Assembly: GCA_903855945.1 (NCBI GenBank)
Contig: CAIOAK010000125.1
Coordinates: forward strand, 1-41,306
Length of the DNA stretch: 41,306 nucleotides
Source: an uncultured Anaeromyxobacter sp.
GTDB taxonomy: Bacteria > Myxococcota > Myxococcia > Myxococcales > Anaeromyxobacteraceae
Direction of reading: 5' to 3'
Position 1 is the first letter of the stretch. Each line of letters begins with the position of its first letter. A program made the translations under genes and the position numbers. Shown piece by piece: positions 7,957-16,516 of the stretch. Under the pieces are notes generated by a model. That model was given only the letters and a program-made list of their open reading frames with translations. It searched no databases and was not told the DNA's origin.

Positions 7957-9120
7957 ATGGAATGGAAGGGACTGGATTTCGAACTCGGAGAGACCGCCGA
8001 CGCCCTGCGGGAGATGGTCCGGCAGTTCGCACGGGAGGAGATCGCCCCGCGCGCCGCCGACATCGACCGCGAGAACCACTTCCCCATGGACCTGTGGCGC
8101 AAGATGGGGGACCTCGGGCTCCTCGGGGTCACCGTCGATCCCGAGTACGGCGGCGCCGGGATGACCTACCTCGAGCACGTGGTGGCCATGGAGGAGATCA
8201 GCCGGGCCTCGGCCTCGGTGGGGCTCGCCTACGGCGCCCACTCCAACCTCTGCGTGAACCAGATCCACCGCAACGGGAACGCCGAGCAGAAGCGGCGCTA
8301 CCTCCCGCGCCTCGTCTCCGGCGAGCACGTGGGCGCGCTGGCCATGAGCGAGCCGGGGGCCGGCTCCGACGTGGTCAGCATGAAGATGCGCGCCGACCGG
8401 GACGGGGACCACTACGTGCTGAACGGCACCAAGATGTGGATCACGAACGGCCCCCACGCCGACGTGGTGCTCGTGTACGCCAAGACCGACCTGGCGGCGG
8501 GGCCGCGCGGCATCACCGCCTTCATCGTCGAGAAGGGCACGCCCGGCTTCAGCACGGCGCAGAAGCTCGACAAGCTGGGCATGCGCGGCTCCGACACCTG
8601 CGAGCTCATCTTCGAGGACTGCCGCATCCCCGCGGAAAGCGTCGTCGGCGAGGTGGGACGCGGAGTGAACGTGCTCATGAGCGGGCTCGACTACGAGCGA
8701 ACCGTGCTCGCGGCGGGTCCGCTGGGGATCATGCAGGCCTGCCTGGACGTGGTGGTGCCCTACGTCCACGAGCGGCAGCAGTTCGGCCAGCCCATCGGCC
8801 AGTTCCAGCTCATCCAGGGCAAGCTCGCCGACATGTACTCCACCCTCTCGGCCTGCCGGGCCTACGTCTACGCGGTGGCCCGCGCCTGCAGCGCCGGGAA
8901 GACCGCCCGCAAGGACGCCGCCGGGGCCATCCTGTACGTCTCCGAGCGGGCCACCGAGGCGGCCCTGGACGCCATCCAGATCCTGGGCGGGAACGGCTAC
9001 ATCAACGAGTTCCCCACCGGCCGGCTCCTGCGCGACGCCAAGCTCTACGAGATCGGCGCGGGCACGAGCGAGATCCGGCGGATGCTCATCGGCCGCGAGC
9101 TCTTCCAGGAGACGGCGTGA
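7957..9120 (+). CDS. ivd: Isovaleryl-CoA dehydrogenase
   Basis: A 387-residue FAD acyl-CoA dehydrogenase that oxidises isovaleryl-CoA to 3-methylcrotonyl-CoA in leucine breakdown, passing electrons to ETF. The acyl-CoA dehydrogenase motifs are in order: [10 protein letters not shown] (about 129), WITNG (about 161), and the C-terminal FAD/substrate loop [12 protein letters not shown]. The catalytic Glu is at about residue 247 in [13 protein letters not shown]. That position, early in the chain, is typical of isovaleryl-CoA dehydrogenase; other members carry it later. It begins the ivd-mccB-mccA operon and overlaps mccB by GTGA. Acyl-CoA dehydrogenase is certain; the isovaleryl specificity rests on the Glu position and the carboxylase neighbours. 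Confidence 0.93.
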   Translation: MEWKGLDFELGETADALREMVRQFAREEIAPRAADIDRENHFPMDLWRKMGDLGLLGVTVDPEYGGAGMTYLEHVVAMEEISRASASVGLAYGAHSNLCVNQIHRNGNAEQKRRYLPRLVSGEHVGALAMSEPGAGSDVVSMKMRADRDGDHYVLNGTKMWITNGPHADVVLVYAKTDLAAGPRGITAFIVEKGTPGFSTAQKLDKLGMRGSDTCELIFEDCRIPAESVVGEVGRGVNVLMSGLDYERTVLAAGPLGIMQACLDVVVPYVHERQQFGQPIGQFQLIQGKLADMYSTLSACRAYVYAVARACSAGKTARKDAAGAILYVSERATEAALDAIQILGGNGYINEFPTGRLLRDAKLYEIGAGTSEIRRMLIGRELFQETA

Positions 9121-10724
9121 GCGTCCTCGACACCACCCTCGACCCCCAGTCGGCCGACTTCCGGCGCAACGCGGAGGCCATGCGCAGGCTGGTCTCCGAC
9201 CTGCGCGCCCAGGTCGCCACCGTGGAGCTCGGCGGGGGCGAGCGGGCCCGCGCCCGCCACACCGAGCGCGGCAAGCTCCTGCCCCGGGAGCGGGTCCGGC
9301 AGCTGCTCGACGTGGGGACGCCCTTCCTGGAGCTGTCGCAGCTCGCCGCCCACGGGATGTACGGCGGGGACGTCGCCGCGGCGGGCGTCGTCACCGGGAT
9401 CGGGCGGGTGAGCGGGCGCGAGTGCGTGGTGGTGGCGAACGACGCCACGGTGAAGGGCGGCTCCTACTTTCCACTCACAGTGAAAAAACACCTGCGGGCC
9501 CAGGAGATCGCGGCGCAGAACCGGCTCCCCTGCATCTACCTGGTGGACTCGGGCGGCGCGAACCTCCCCACCCAGGACGAGGTCTTCCCGGACCGGGAGC
9601 ACTTCGGGCGCATCTTCTTCCACCAGGCCAACCTCTCGGCGGCCGGGATCCCGCAGATCGCGGTGGTGATGGGCTCCTGCACCGCCGGCGGCGCCTACGT
9701 CCCGGCCATGTCGGACGAGAGCATCATCGTCCGGAAGCAGGGCACCATCTTCCTGGGCGGTCCTCCCCTCGTGAAGGCGGCCACCGGCGAGGTGGTCTCG
9801 GCGGAGGACCTGGGCGGCGCCGACGTCCACAGCCGCACCTCCGGCGTCACCGACCACTACGCCACCGACGACGCCCACGCGCTGCGCATCGCCCGGCGCA
9901 TCGTGTCCAACCTGAATCACGTGAAGCGCCCGCAGGTGGAGATTCGCCAGCCGGCCGAGCCGCTCCTCGACCCGTCGGAGATCCACGGCGTGGTCCCGGC
10001 CGACCCCCGCAAGCCCTACGACGTGCGCGAGGTCATCGCGCGGGTGGTGGACGGCTCCGATCTCGACGAGTTCAAGCGGCTCTACGGCACCACGCTCGTG
10101 TGCGGCTTCGCCCACGTCCACGGCTACCCGGTGGGGATCGTCGCCAACAACGGCATCCTCTTCTCCGAGTCGGCGCTCAAGGGGGCCCACTTCATCCAGC
10201 TCTGCGCCCAGCGCGGGATCCCGCTGGTCTTCCTGCAGAACATCACCGGCTTCATGGTGGGCTCGAAGTACGAGGCGGGCGGCATCGCCAAGGACGGGGC
10301 CAAGATGGTGACCGCCGTGGCCTGCGCCCGGGTCCCCAAGTTCACCTTCATCATCGGCGGCAGCTTCGGCGCCGGGAACTACGGCATGTGCGGGCGGGCC
10401 TACTCGCCCCGATTCCTGTGGATGTGGCCCAACGCGCGCATCTCGGTCATGGGCGGCGAGCAGGCCGCCAGCGTGCTCGCCCAGGTGAAGCGGGACGCCA
10501 TGGAGGCGCGCGGGGAGACCTGGCCGCGCGAGGAGGAGGAGCGCTTCAAGGCCCCGATCCGAGGGCAGTACGAGACCCAGGGCCACCCGTACTACGCGAG
10601 CGCCCGGCTCTGGGACGACGGGATCATCGACCCCGCCGAGACGCGGACCGTGCTCGGCCTGGGGCTCTCGGCGGCGCTCAACGCGCCCATCGAGCCCACC
10701 ACCTTCGGCGTCTTCCGGATGTAG
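9117..10724 (+). CDS. mccB: Methylcrotonyl-CoA carboxylase beta subunit (carboxyltransferase)
   Basis: A 535-residue carboxyltransferase subunit. It moves CO2 from carboxybiotin to 3-methylcrotonyl-CoA, giving 3-methylglutaconyl-CoA. The crotonase-like N half carries the acyl-CoA oxyanion region ([16 protein letters not shown], about 187) and the C half carries the biotin-side glycines ([20 protein letters not shown], about 417). The phrases [18 protein letters not shown] and [20 protein letters not shown] separate it from propionyl-CoA carboxylase beta chains. The GTG start overlaps the ivd stop (GTGA), and mccA follows 8 bp after the stop. A palindrome copy at 9468-9488 forces the unusual codons TTT CCA CTC ACA GTG AAA AAA. 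Confidence 0.95.
   Translation: MSVLDTTLDPQSADFRRNAEAMRRLVSDLRAQVATVELGGGERARARHTERGKLLPRERVRQLLDVGTPFLELSQLAAHGMYGGDVAAAGVVTGIGRVSGRECVVVANDATVKGGSYFPLTVKKHLRAQEIAAQNRLPCIYLVDSGGANLPTQDEVFPDREHFGRIFFHQANLSAAGIPQIAVVMGSCTAGGAYVPAMSDESIIVRKQGTIFLGGPPLVKAATGEVVSAEDLGGADVHSRTSGVTDHYATDDAHALRIARRIVSNLNHVKRPQVEIRQPAEPLLDPSEIHGVVPADPRKPYDVREVIARVVDGSDLDEFKRLYGTTLVCGFAHVHGYPVGIVANNGILFSESALKGAHFIQLCAQRGIPLVFLQNITGFMVGSKYEAGGIAKDGAKMVTAVACARVPKFTFIIGGSFGAGNYGMCGRAYSPRFLWMWPNARISVMGGEQAASVLAQVKRDAMEARGETWPREEEERFKAPIRGQYETQGHPYYASARLWDDGIIDPAETRTVLGLGLSAALNAPIEPTTFGVFRM
9468..9488. repeat. Interspersed palindrome, copy 2
   Basis: CACT-CAC-AGTG at 9472-9482, flanked by TTTC on the left and AAAAAA on the right, inside mccB. 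The core inverted repeat is perfect for four bases per arm. The run of A/T-rich codons is unlike anything else in this gene. Confidence 0.65.
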
Positions 10725-10732
10725 GGGTGTCC

Positions 10733-12739
10733 ATGTTCGACAAGATCCTGGTGGCGAACCGCGGCGAGATCGCCTGCCGCGTGATCCGGACGGCGCAGCG
10801 CATGGGGATCCGCACCGTGGCGGTCTTCTCCGATGCCGACGAGGGGGCGCGCCACGTCGCGATGGCCGACGAGGCCTACCGCATCGGGCCCGCCCCGGCC
10901 CGGGAGAGCTACCTCCGGGCCGACGTCATCGTCGAGGCCGCGGTGCGCAGCGGCTCCCAGGCCGTCCACCCCGGCTACGGCTTCCTCTCGGAGAACGCCG
11001 GGTTCGCCGAGGCCTGCGCCGCGGCCGGCATCACCTTCATCGGCCCCCCACCCTCCGCCATCCGCGCCATGGGCTCGAAGAGCGCCGCCAAGCGGATCAT
11101 GGAGGAGGCGGGCGTCCCGCTCGTCCCCGGGTACCACGGGGAGGACCAGTCCCCGGACCGGCTCCTGCGCGAGGCGGAGCGCATCGGCTGGCCCGTGCTC
11201 GTGAAGGCCACCGCCGGTGGCGGGGGCAAGGGCATGCGGGCGGTGCTCGACGCGCCCTCCTTCCCCGGTGCGCTCGCCGGCGCGAAGCGGGAGTCGCTCG
11301 CCTCCTTCGGCGACGACCGCGTGCTGCTCGAGCGCTACCTGGCCCGGCCGCGCCACGTCGAGGTCCAGGTCTTCGCCGACACGCTGGGCGGCGCCGTGCA
11401 CCTCTTCGAGCGCGACTGCTCCATCCAGCGGCGCCACCAGAAGGTCCTCGAGGAGGCGCCGGCACCTGGGCTCGCCGCGGAGACCCGGATGGCCATGGGG
11501 CGGGCCGCGGTGGCCGCCGCCCGGGCCATCGGGTACGTGGGGGCCGGCACGGTCGAGTTCCTCCTCGACGAGGACGGCAGCTTCTCCTTCATGGAGATGA
11601 ACACCCGGCTCCAGGTGGAGCACCCGGTCACCGAGATGATCACCGGGCAGGACCTGGTGGAGTGGCAGCTTCGCGTCGCCGCCGGCGAGCCCCTCCCGGC
11701 CGCGCAGGAAGCGCTCTCCATCACCGGCCACGCCATCGAGGCCCGCGTCTACGCCGAGGACCCGACGCGCGACTTCCTCCCCTCCATCGGCCGGCTCGAC
11801 CACCTCCGCCCGCCGCGCGAGTCGGCCCACGTGCGCATCGACACCGGCGTCCGCGAGGGGGATTCGGTCACCATCCACTACGACCCGATGATCGCGAAGC
11901 TGGTGGTCTGGGACACGAGCCGCGCCGGAGCCGTGCGCCGGCTCCGCGCCGCGCTCTCCGAGTACCAGGTGGTGGGGGTCACCACCAACCTCGCCTTCCT
12001 CGGCGCGGTCGCGGCCCATCCCGCCTACCGGGCCGCCGACCTCGACACCCGCTTCATCGACCGCCACAGGGCCGACCTGATCGGGGAGCCGGGGCCGGCC
12101 AGCGACACCGTGCTCGCGGTGGCCTGCCTGGACGAGATCCTGCGCCGCGCCACCGACGCCGAGCGGGCCGCGCGTGCCTCCGCCGACCCGCACTCGCCCT
12201 GGAACCGGACCCACGGCTGGCGCCTCAACGCCGACTACCACCACATCTTCACCTTCGTGGACGACGGCAAGTTCGTCCGGGTGGTGACCCAGTACCGCCC
12301 GGGCTCGGTGCTGCTCGAGCTCCCCGGCGGCCAGGTGGAGGTGCGCGGATCGCGCCACGGACTCGACGAGGTGGTGGCCGACGTGGGCGGCGCGCGCGTG
12401 CGCGCCACCGTGGTCCGCAGCGGCGCCGACCGGGTGGTCATGATCAACGGGCGTGGGCACCGGCTGGCCCTCTTCGATCCCGACGCCGCCGAGGAGCGGG
12501 ACGTGGGCGGGGGCAGCCTCGTCGCCCCGATGCCCGGCAAGGTGGTGGCGGTGATGGTGGAGGCCGGCACCGAGGTGAAGAAGGGGGCCCCGCTGCTCGT
12601 GCTCGAGGCCATGAAGATGGAGCACACCGTGGTCTCCCCGCGCGACGGGAAGGTGGCGGCGGTGCACTACACCCCGGGCTCGATCGTGGCCGACGGCGCC
12701 CAGCTCGTGACGCTCGAGCCGGTGCCCGAGGAGGGGTAG
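10733..12739 (+). CDS. mccA: Methylcrotonyl-CoA carboxylase alpha subunit (biotin carboxylase plus biotin carrier)
   Basis: A 668-residue biotin-dependent subunit that partners MccB. The biotin carboxylase N-domain starts at FDKILVANRGEIACRVIRTA and runs to about residue 110. The ATP-grasp domain (about 115-325) has the glycine loop KATAGGGGKGMR and the catalytic EMNTRLQVEHPVTE. The C-domain extends to about 450. A linker (about 460-590) follows, then a biotinyl domain with EAMKMEH, whose Lys at about residue 628 is the biotin site. The ATG at 10733 has AGGGG 7 bases upstream; the GTG at 10727 is possible. The methylglutaconyl-CoA hydratase and HMG-CoA lyase genes expected in a full leucine operon do not follow. 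Instead an unrelated gene converges 13 bp away. Confidence 0.95.
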   Translation: MFDKILVANRGEIACRVIRTAQRMGIRTVAVFSDADEGARHVAMADEAYRIGPAPARESYLRADVIVEAAVRSGSQAVHPGYGFLSENAGFAEACAAAGITFIGPPPSAIRAMGSKSAAKRIMEEAGVPLVPGYHGEDQSPDRLLREAERIGWPVLVKATAGGGGKGMRAVLDAPSFPGALAGAKRESLASFGDDRVLLERYLARPRHVEVQVFADTLGGAVHLFERDCSIQRRHQKVLEEAPAPGLAAETRMAMGRAAVAAARAIGYVGAGTVEFLLDEDGSFSFMEMNTRLQVEHPVTEMITGQDLVEWQLRVAAGEPLPAAQEALSITGHAIEARVYAEDPTRDFLPSIGRLDHLRPPRESAHVRIDTGVREGDSVTIHYDPMIAKLVVWDTSRAGAVRRLRAALSEYQVVGVTTNLAFLGAVAAHPAYRAADLDTRFIDRHRADLIGEPGPASDTVLAVACLDEILRRATDAERAARASADPHSPWNRTHGWRLNADYHHIFTFVDDGKFVRVVTQYRPGSVLLELPGGQVEVRGSRHGLDEVVADVGGARVRATVVRSGADRVVMINGRGHRLALFDPDAAEERDVGGGSLVAPMPGKVVAVMVEAGTEVKKGAPLLVLEAMKMEHTVVSPRDGKVAAVHYTPGSIVADGAQLVTLEPVPEEG

Positions 12740-12752
12740 GCAGCCACGGACG

Positions 12753-14417
12753 CTACTGGATCACGAGCACCAGGGTGACCCCGGCTGGAACCACCACCCC
12801 GCTGCGGGCATACGTCGTTCGCCCGGCCGCGACGGTGTCGAACTGGTAGGTGTGCGTCGTGGCGGCGAAGGTCGCCCCGAGTGAGGTGGCAGTCGCGGGA
12901 CGGTTGCTTGCGTAGCCCGAGAGATCGACGGCCGCCAGGGTGAGCCCGCTGGTGCTGATCCTCGGGAATCCATACCCCCCCGGCGTCCCCGCGACGGGGA
13001 GAAGCCCGTACAGGGTCGCTCCGAGTCGCGCGTACTCGTCGTCGAGCCCTGCGCCGCCCCGTTCCCGGATCAGGGCATCCACACAGGCATAGCCACTCAG
13101 GGTCGGTGCGCAGTCCACCATGCTGGAGTAGATGGCCAGACCGTATCGGCGGTTGAGGAAGGCGCCGAGAGAGCCGCCCGCAGCGTAGGAGGCGTTGCCC
13201 AGGTTGACCCAGTGGATGAGGCTGACGGCCCCGCCGCTGGCGATGAGCGGCTTGATCCGGTTGTCCGGGATCTTGGCGTAATGGTCCGGCGTGACGGAAG
13301 GGGTGATGGCGTCCTCCGTCATCATCGCCGCCATCTCCGTCAGCCAGGTATCGTAGGGGGCGTTGTGCTTCACCGTCCGCTGGTAGAAGTCGGTCATGTG
13401 CGTGAGTTCGTGCAGCAACGTGGAGCTGTAGTAACCCCGGTTCGATTTCACGCCCGGTGCATTGATGAAGAATGCCAGGGACTCGTTGGAATGGTCGAAC
13501 GACGTGCCGTCCACGGACGTGTAACCGTGCAGGAAGTTGTTGTAGCTGGTGAAGTAGCCGCCCCATCCCGTCGAGGAGGGCACGTTCAGGAACACGATGT
13601 TGACATCCTGGAGGGCGCTCCCCGAATCCTGGATGAGCACCGTCGGCCAGTTCGCCGCATACCCTCCCCACACGTCGCCACGAAGGTCCGTGACGAGGTC
13701 ATATCCGGCGGACGTCCCGCAGAAGGTCGTCTGGAAGTAGGCGAGGTCCGCTTCCGTCACGTTCCCGGCCGACGTCGCATCGGGGTCCACCCAGAAGATG
13801 GCCTTGCGCCCCGTGGGAAGCGAGCAGACCTTCCTGGCCACGGTCGAATAGAGCACCGGCGACGCAAGGCTCTCGAAGACGTCGTTCCAGGTTCGATGCG
13901 CTCCGACGTCCGGGGTCGCCCTTGGAGATGGAACGGCTCCGTCGCGTGATGGCAGCAGGCGAAGGCCGTTCGCCAGATCTCGCTCCCGTTCCAGGTGAAC
14001 CGCGTGAGCCTGGTCGCGAGCGTGTTCGGACCGTTCCTCGTCGAGGGGCATGGCGGGAGCGGGTGCACTCGAGGCCACCGAGGCGATGGCTCCCGCGGAT
14101 GGCAACGTCGCGGACGATTCCTGACCGTTCGAGAACAGGAGGATCGCGCTCTTTCCCCCCGTCACACCGCTGATCGAGATGTGTGTGGTGGTCGAGGAAC
14201 CCGAGTCGTTCCTGTAGCGCCAGATGCCCACGCCCGAGCCGGAATAGGTGGAGCCGCTCGTCGCACCGCACGACTCACCGGAGCAGGCGACCTCCAGGCT
14301 GGTGGTTGCGGCCGCCACCGTCAGCGTCGAGGACGCCGTCGAGTTCCCTCCGCACGCCAGGACGGCCGTACTCGCCAGGGCGGCGACGAAGAGCGGGAGC
14401 CTGCCGAAGGGGTGCAT
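12753..14417 (-). CDS. M30-like zinc metalloprotease lipoprotein
   Basis: A 554-residue secreted protein. It has a lipoprotein signal with Cys22 after VLA. A Ser/Thr-rich beta domain follows (about 25-110), then a charged linker and a metalloprotease domain. The motif HELTHM has zinc ligands His336 and His340 and catalytic Glu337. Glu361 in DTWLTEMAAMM fits the third ligand, in the spacing of hyicolysin-type (M30) peptidases. A beta-sandwich-like tail (about 480-554) may bind substrate. It probably degrades extracellular protein, which would suit a predatory or scavenging bacterium (inference). Codon choice is visibly less GC3-biased than in the neighbours, suggesting transfer or relaxed selection. 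No good ribosome site precedes the ATG. The charged stretch around residues 125-175 is continuous in frame, not a frameshift. Confidence 0.82.
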   Translation of the reverse strand: MHPFGRLPLFVAALASTAVLACGGNSTASSTLTVAAATTSLEVACSGESCGATSGSTYSGSGVGIWRYRNDSGSSTTTHISISGVTGGKSAILLFSNGQESSATLPSAGAIASVASSAPAPAMPLDEERSEHARDQAHAVHLERERDLANGLRLLPSRDGAVPSPRATPDVGAHRTWNDVFESLASPVLYSTVARKVCSLPTGRKAIFWVDPDATSAGNVTEADLAYFQTTFCGTSAGYDLVTDLRGDVWGGYAANWPTVLIQDSGSALQDVNIVFLNVPSSTGWGGYFTSYNNFLHGYTSVDGTSFDHSNESLAFFINAPGVKSNRGYYSSTLLHELTHMTDFYQRTVKHNAPYDTWLTEMAAMMTEDAITPSVTPDHYAKIPDNRIKPLIASGGAVSLIHWVNLGNASYAAGGSLGAFLNRRYGLAIYSSMVDCAPTLSGYACVDALIRERGGAGLDDEYARLGATLYGLLPVAGTPGGYGFPRISTSGLTLAAVDLSGYASNRPATATSLGATFAATTHTYQFDTVAAGRTTYARSGVVVPAGVTLVLVIQ

Positions 14418-14546
14418 GGCTACATTGACGACCCCTATCGCCTTTTGTGACAGTCACATGAAGCGGGTACTCGCTGGCGGATGTGAGTGTCGAGCCTACG
14501 CCGGAGACCGATGTGGGAAGGGGCACTCGGGTCCCAGAAAAGAGAA

Positions 14547-14567
14547 AGGCCCCCGAGTAGGGGGCCT
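14547..14567 (-). terminator. Rho-independent terminator after tRNA-Ala
   Basis: On the minus strand the stem AGGCCCCC / GGGGGCCT (8 bp, loop TACTC) is followed by TTTCTCTTTTCT. It lies 14 bases beyond the tRNA 3' end and closes the rsmB-coiled coil-tRNA unit. Confidence 0.85.
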
Positions 14568-14581
14568 GAGCTCTTGCTATT

Positions 14582-14657
14582 TGGTGGACCCGACCGGGAT
14601 CGAACCGGTGACCTCCTGAATGCCATTCAGGCGCGCTCCCAGCTGCGCCACGGGCCC
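14582..14657 (-). tRNA. tRNA-Ala, anticodon GGC
   Basis: A 76-base cloverleaf with a genome-encoded CCA end. The acceptor stem GGGCCCG pairs with CGGGTCC and contains the G3:U70 wobble pair that identifies alanine tRNAs. The anticodon arm is CCTGA-ATGGCAT-TCAGG, with GGC at 34-36 reading codon GCC. The T arm is ACCGG-TTCGATC-CCGGT. GCC is expected to be among the commonest codons in such a GC-rich genome. It lies 15 bases after the stop of the 89-residue gene on the same strand and may be processed from a longer transcript. Confidence 0.97.
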
Positions 14658-14672
14658 GTCTATGTCTGCGGC

Positions 14673-14942
14673 CTAGGCCGCCTCTTCCTCCAGGCGCCGG
14701 AGCTGCTCCCGGAGCGCCTGCAACTGCTTGGCGAGGGTGTCCACCTCCGCGAGGAGGTTCCGGAGATCGTCCGGCACACCCGCCACACCCTCTCGAGCCA
14801 GGGTGTAGTACCGCTCGCCCAGGTCCTGCAAGCGCTGATCGAGCTCCCTGCGGGCGAAGGCGGCGTCGAGCTTCTGCTTGCCGGCCTGCGAGCGCCGCAC
14901 GATGCGGTCCCGGATTCCGACGAAAAAGTTGCTCAGCGCCAC
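14673..14942 (-). CDS. Small coiled-coil protein of unknown function (89 residues)
   Basis: An 89-residue soluble protein. It has a short amphipathic N-terminus (MALSNFFVGIRDRIVRRSQ), a basic helix, and a C-terminal heptad pattern (LLAEVDTLAKQLQALREQLR) ending in acidic residues. It is likely a homodimeric coiled coil. I do not recognise a named family. The GTG start is supported by AGGGAGG 6 bases upstream. The gene sits between the rsmB-like gene (54 bp upstream) and tRNA-Ala (15 bp downstream) on the same strand, so it is probably co-transcribed with both. A link to translation or ribosomes is only suggested by that context. Confidence 0.78.
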   Translation of the reverse strand: MALSNFFVGIRDRIVRRSQAGKQKLDAAFARRELDQRLQDLGERYYTLAREGVAGVPDDLRNLLAEVDTLAKQLQALREQLRRLEEEAA

Positions 14943-14996
14943 GTCACCCTCCCTGCGCGGGCGAATCCCTGCATACCCCCGACGGGAGGGCGCTTT

Positions 14997-16304
14997 CTAA
15001 CGCGCCCCCCGGTTCCCCGTCAAGCGGCTTCGCCGGCCCGAACCGCTCTTCCGGCGCGTCATCCTGGCCAGGTAGAAACCCGCTCCCTCGTCCCGGTGGG
15101 GCCAGCGCCGCTCCTCGATGGAGAGCCGGAATTCGGGGTTCCCGGCCAGGAACGGGTGCACGACGTCCTCCCCCTCCTCCCGGAAGAGCGAGCAGGTGGC
15201 GTAGACCAGCGCGCCCCCGGGTCGGACCCGCGCGGCTGCGCCACGGAGCACCCCCAGCTGCAGTTCGTGGAAACGGTCGATCGCCCCGTCGTCGATGCGC
15301 CACCGGGCGTCGGGCTCCCGGGCCAGCGCCCCCGAGCCGCTGCAGGGTGCGTCCACCAGCACGCCGTCGAACTCCCCCGAGGGCTCCTCGCGCGACACCT
15401 CGACGACCGCCCCGGCGCGGTGGGCCCGGCGCGGCAGCTCGGCGAGGCGGCGCGCGCTCGAATCCCACGCCGTCACCCGGGCCCCGAGCGCGGCGAGCGC
15501 CAGCGACTTGCCCCCGCTCCCCGCGCACAGGTCGAGCCACCCCACCCCTTCGGCCGGGGCGCAGACCTCCACCACCCGCTGGCTCGACTCGTCCTGCATC
15601 TCGGCCATCCCGTTCCGCAAGGGCGGCGCGTCGAAGAGCCCGGCCCGGTCCTCCACCCGGAGCGACCAGGGACCGTCACCCGGGCGGGAGGCGATCCCGG
15701 CCGCGGCGAGCGCCCGCATCGCCCCCTCGCGGGAGCCCCGGGCCATATTCACTCGTAGTGATATGCGCGCATCCCGGTTGAGCGCACCCATGCAGGCCTT
15801 CGCCTCGGCCGGCCCCAGGTCGCGCAGCAACTTCCGGGCGAAGTCGTCGGGGACGCTGGAGGACAGGCCGAGCGCCACCACCGGATCCGACGGGGGCGCG
15901 AGGGCTCGCCCCTGCGCATCGACCGCGAGGGGCCCCTCCGGGCCTGGGCGCGGCAGCCCGCGGGCCACCCGGAGGACCTCGGCGCCGGAGATGGCCCGGG
16001 GGCGGCGAGGGCCGGGGAGCCGGAGGTCGTGGGCCGCCGCGTCGGGAAGGTCCCCGAGCACGGCCACGCGCCAGGCGAGGTAGCGGAGGAGCGACCGGTC
16101 GGCGGGGATGCATCGGGGGGCACCGGCGCGGATGAGCGCGGCGTCCACGACCCGGAGCCAGCGCGCCACCGCACGCGCGGCCGCGGCAGCGTGACGCCGC
16201 TCCTTGGGACCGATGCCGGGGTGCTCCGCGAGGGACCGGGCGAGCGCGAGACGCAGCGGACGCCCCTCCCCCAGCCCGTCCACGGCCGCCAGCGCCGCCG
16301 CCAC
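14997..16304 (-). CDS. rsmB: RsmB/NOP-type rRNA (cytosine-5) methyltransferase
   Basis: A 435-residue SAM-dependent RNA m5C methyltransferase, probably acting on 16S rRNA. The N-terminal ~130 residues are a NusB-like helical domain with a decayed sequence. The Rossmann methyltransferase domain has the SAM loop WLDLCAGSGGKSLALAALGA. It also carries both family cysteines, in VDAPCSGSGALAREPDARWR (motif IV) and YATCSLFREEGED (motif VI, nucleophile). The frame is open far upstream, but through the 35-residue gene. The GTG at 16304 (MAAALAAVDGLGEG) begins where NusB-like homology starts. No clear ribosome site is visible, so the start is uncertain. A palindrome copy at 15745-15764 forces the codons ATA TCA CTA CGA GTG AAT ATG. 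Confidence 0.86.
   Translation of the reverse strand: MAAALAAVDGLGEGRPLRLALARSLAEHPGIGPKERRHAAAAARAVARWLRVVDAALIRAGAPRCIPADRSLLRYLAWRVAVLGDLPDAAAHDLRLPGPRRPRAISGAEVLRVARGLPRPGPEGPLAVDAQGRALAPPSDPVVALGLSSSVPDDFARKLLRDLGPAEAKACMGALNRDARISLRVNMARGSREGAMRALAAAGIASRPGDGPWSLRVEDRAGLFDAPPLRNGMAEMQDESSQRVVEVCAPAEGVGWLDLCAGSGGKSLALAALGARVTAWDSSARRLAELPRRAHRAGAVVEVSREEPSGEFDGVLVDAPCSGSGALAREPDARWRIDDGAIDRFHELQLGVLRGAAARVRPGGALVYATCSLFREEGEDVVHPFLAGNPEFRLSIEERRWPHRDEGAGFYLARMTRRKSGSGRRSRLTGNRGAR
15745..15764. repeat. Interspersed palindrome, copy 3
   Basis: ATATTCACT-CGT-AGTGATAT inside the rsmB-like gene, nearly a full 20-base palindrome. With GCC before it, the plus strand GCCATATTCACTCGTAGTGA differs at one base from the coding-strand context of copy 1, in an unrelated gene 10 kb away. 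Confidence 0.7.
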
Positions 16305-16342
16305 TGCGCGGCGGGAGCGAAGCTCGCGGGAGCGGGGACGAC

Positions 16343-16450
16343 CTACTTCTTGGTGGTCTTCTTGGCCGCCTTCTGACGCTTGCGGCGGGCCTTCCACGCC
16401 TGCTTCTTCCTGGACTTCTGGCGGATGTGCTTGCTCTTGGAACGCGCCAT
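16343..16450 (-). CDS. Lys/Arg-rich microprotein (35 residues)
   Basis: A 35-residue open frame that begins MARSKSKHIRQKSRKKQAW and continues with KARRKRQKAAKKTTKK. About half of its residues are Lys or Arg, with no hydrophobic core beyond one Ile and one Trp. The ATG has AGGAG 7 bases upstream (GACGAGGAGATCCCG), better than most starts here. It lies 38 bp before the rsmB-like start on the same strand. Such composition fits an RNA- or ribosome-binding peptide like the very small accessory ribosomal proteins. I recall similar unnamed MxRSKSKH peptides in related genomes, but cannot verify that. Function is unknown; the translation context is suggestive. Confidence 0.75.
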   Translation of the reverse strand: MARSKSKHIRQKSRKKQAWKARRKRQKAAKKTTKK

Positions 16451-16516
16451 CGGGATCTCCTCGTCGATTCGGGCCGGAAAGCGGCACATCCATAGCACGT
16501 TCGCGGCGGCGCGCCA

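Noticed and set aside
13880-14060. Apparent frameshift in the middle of the M30-like protease gene
   Set aside because: The stretch is charged and low in conservation, but the same frame carries both the lipoprotein signal and the zinc site. The alternative frame gives no better homology.
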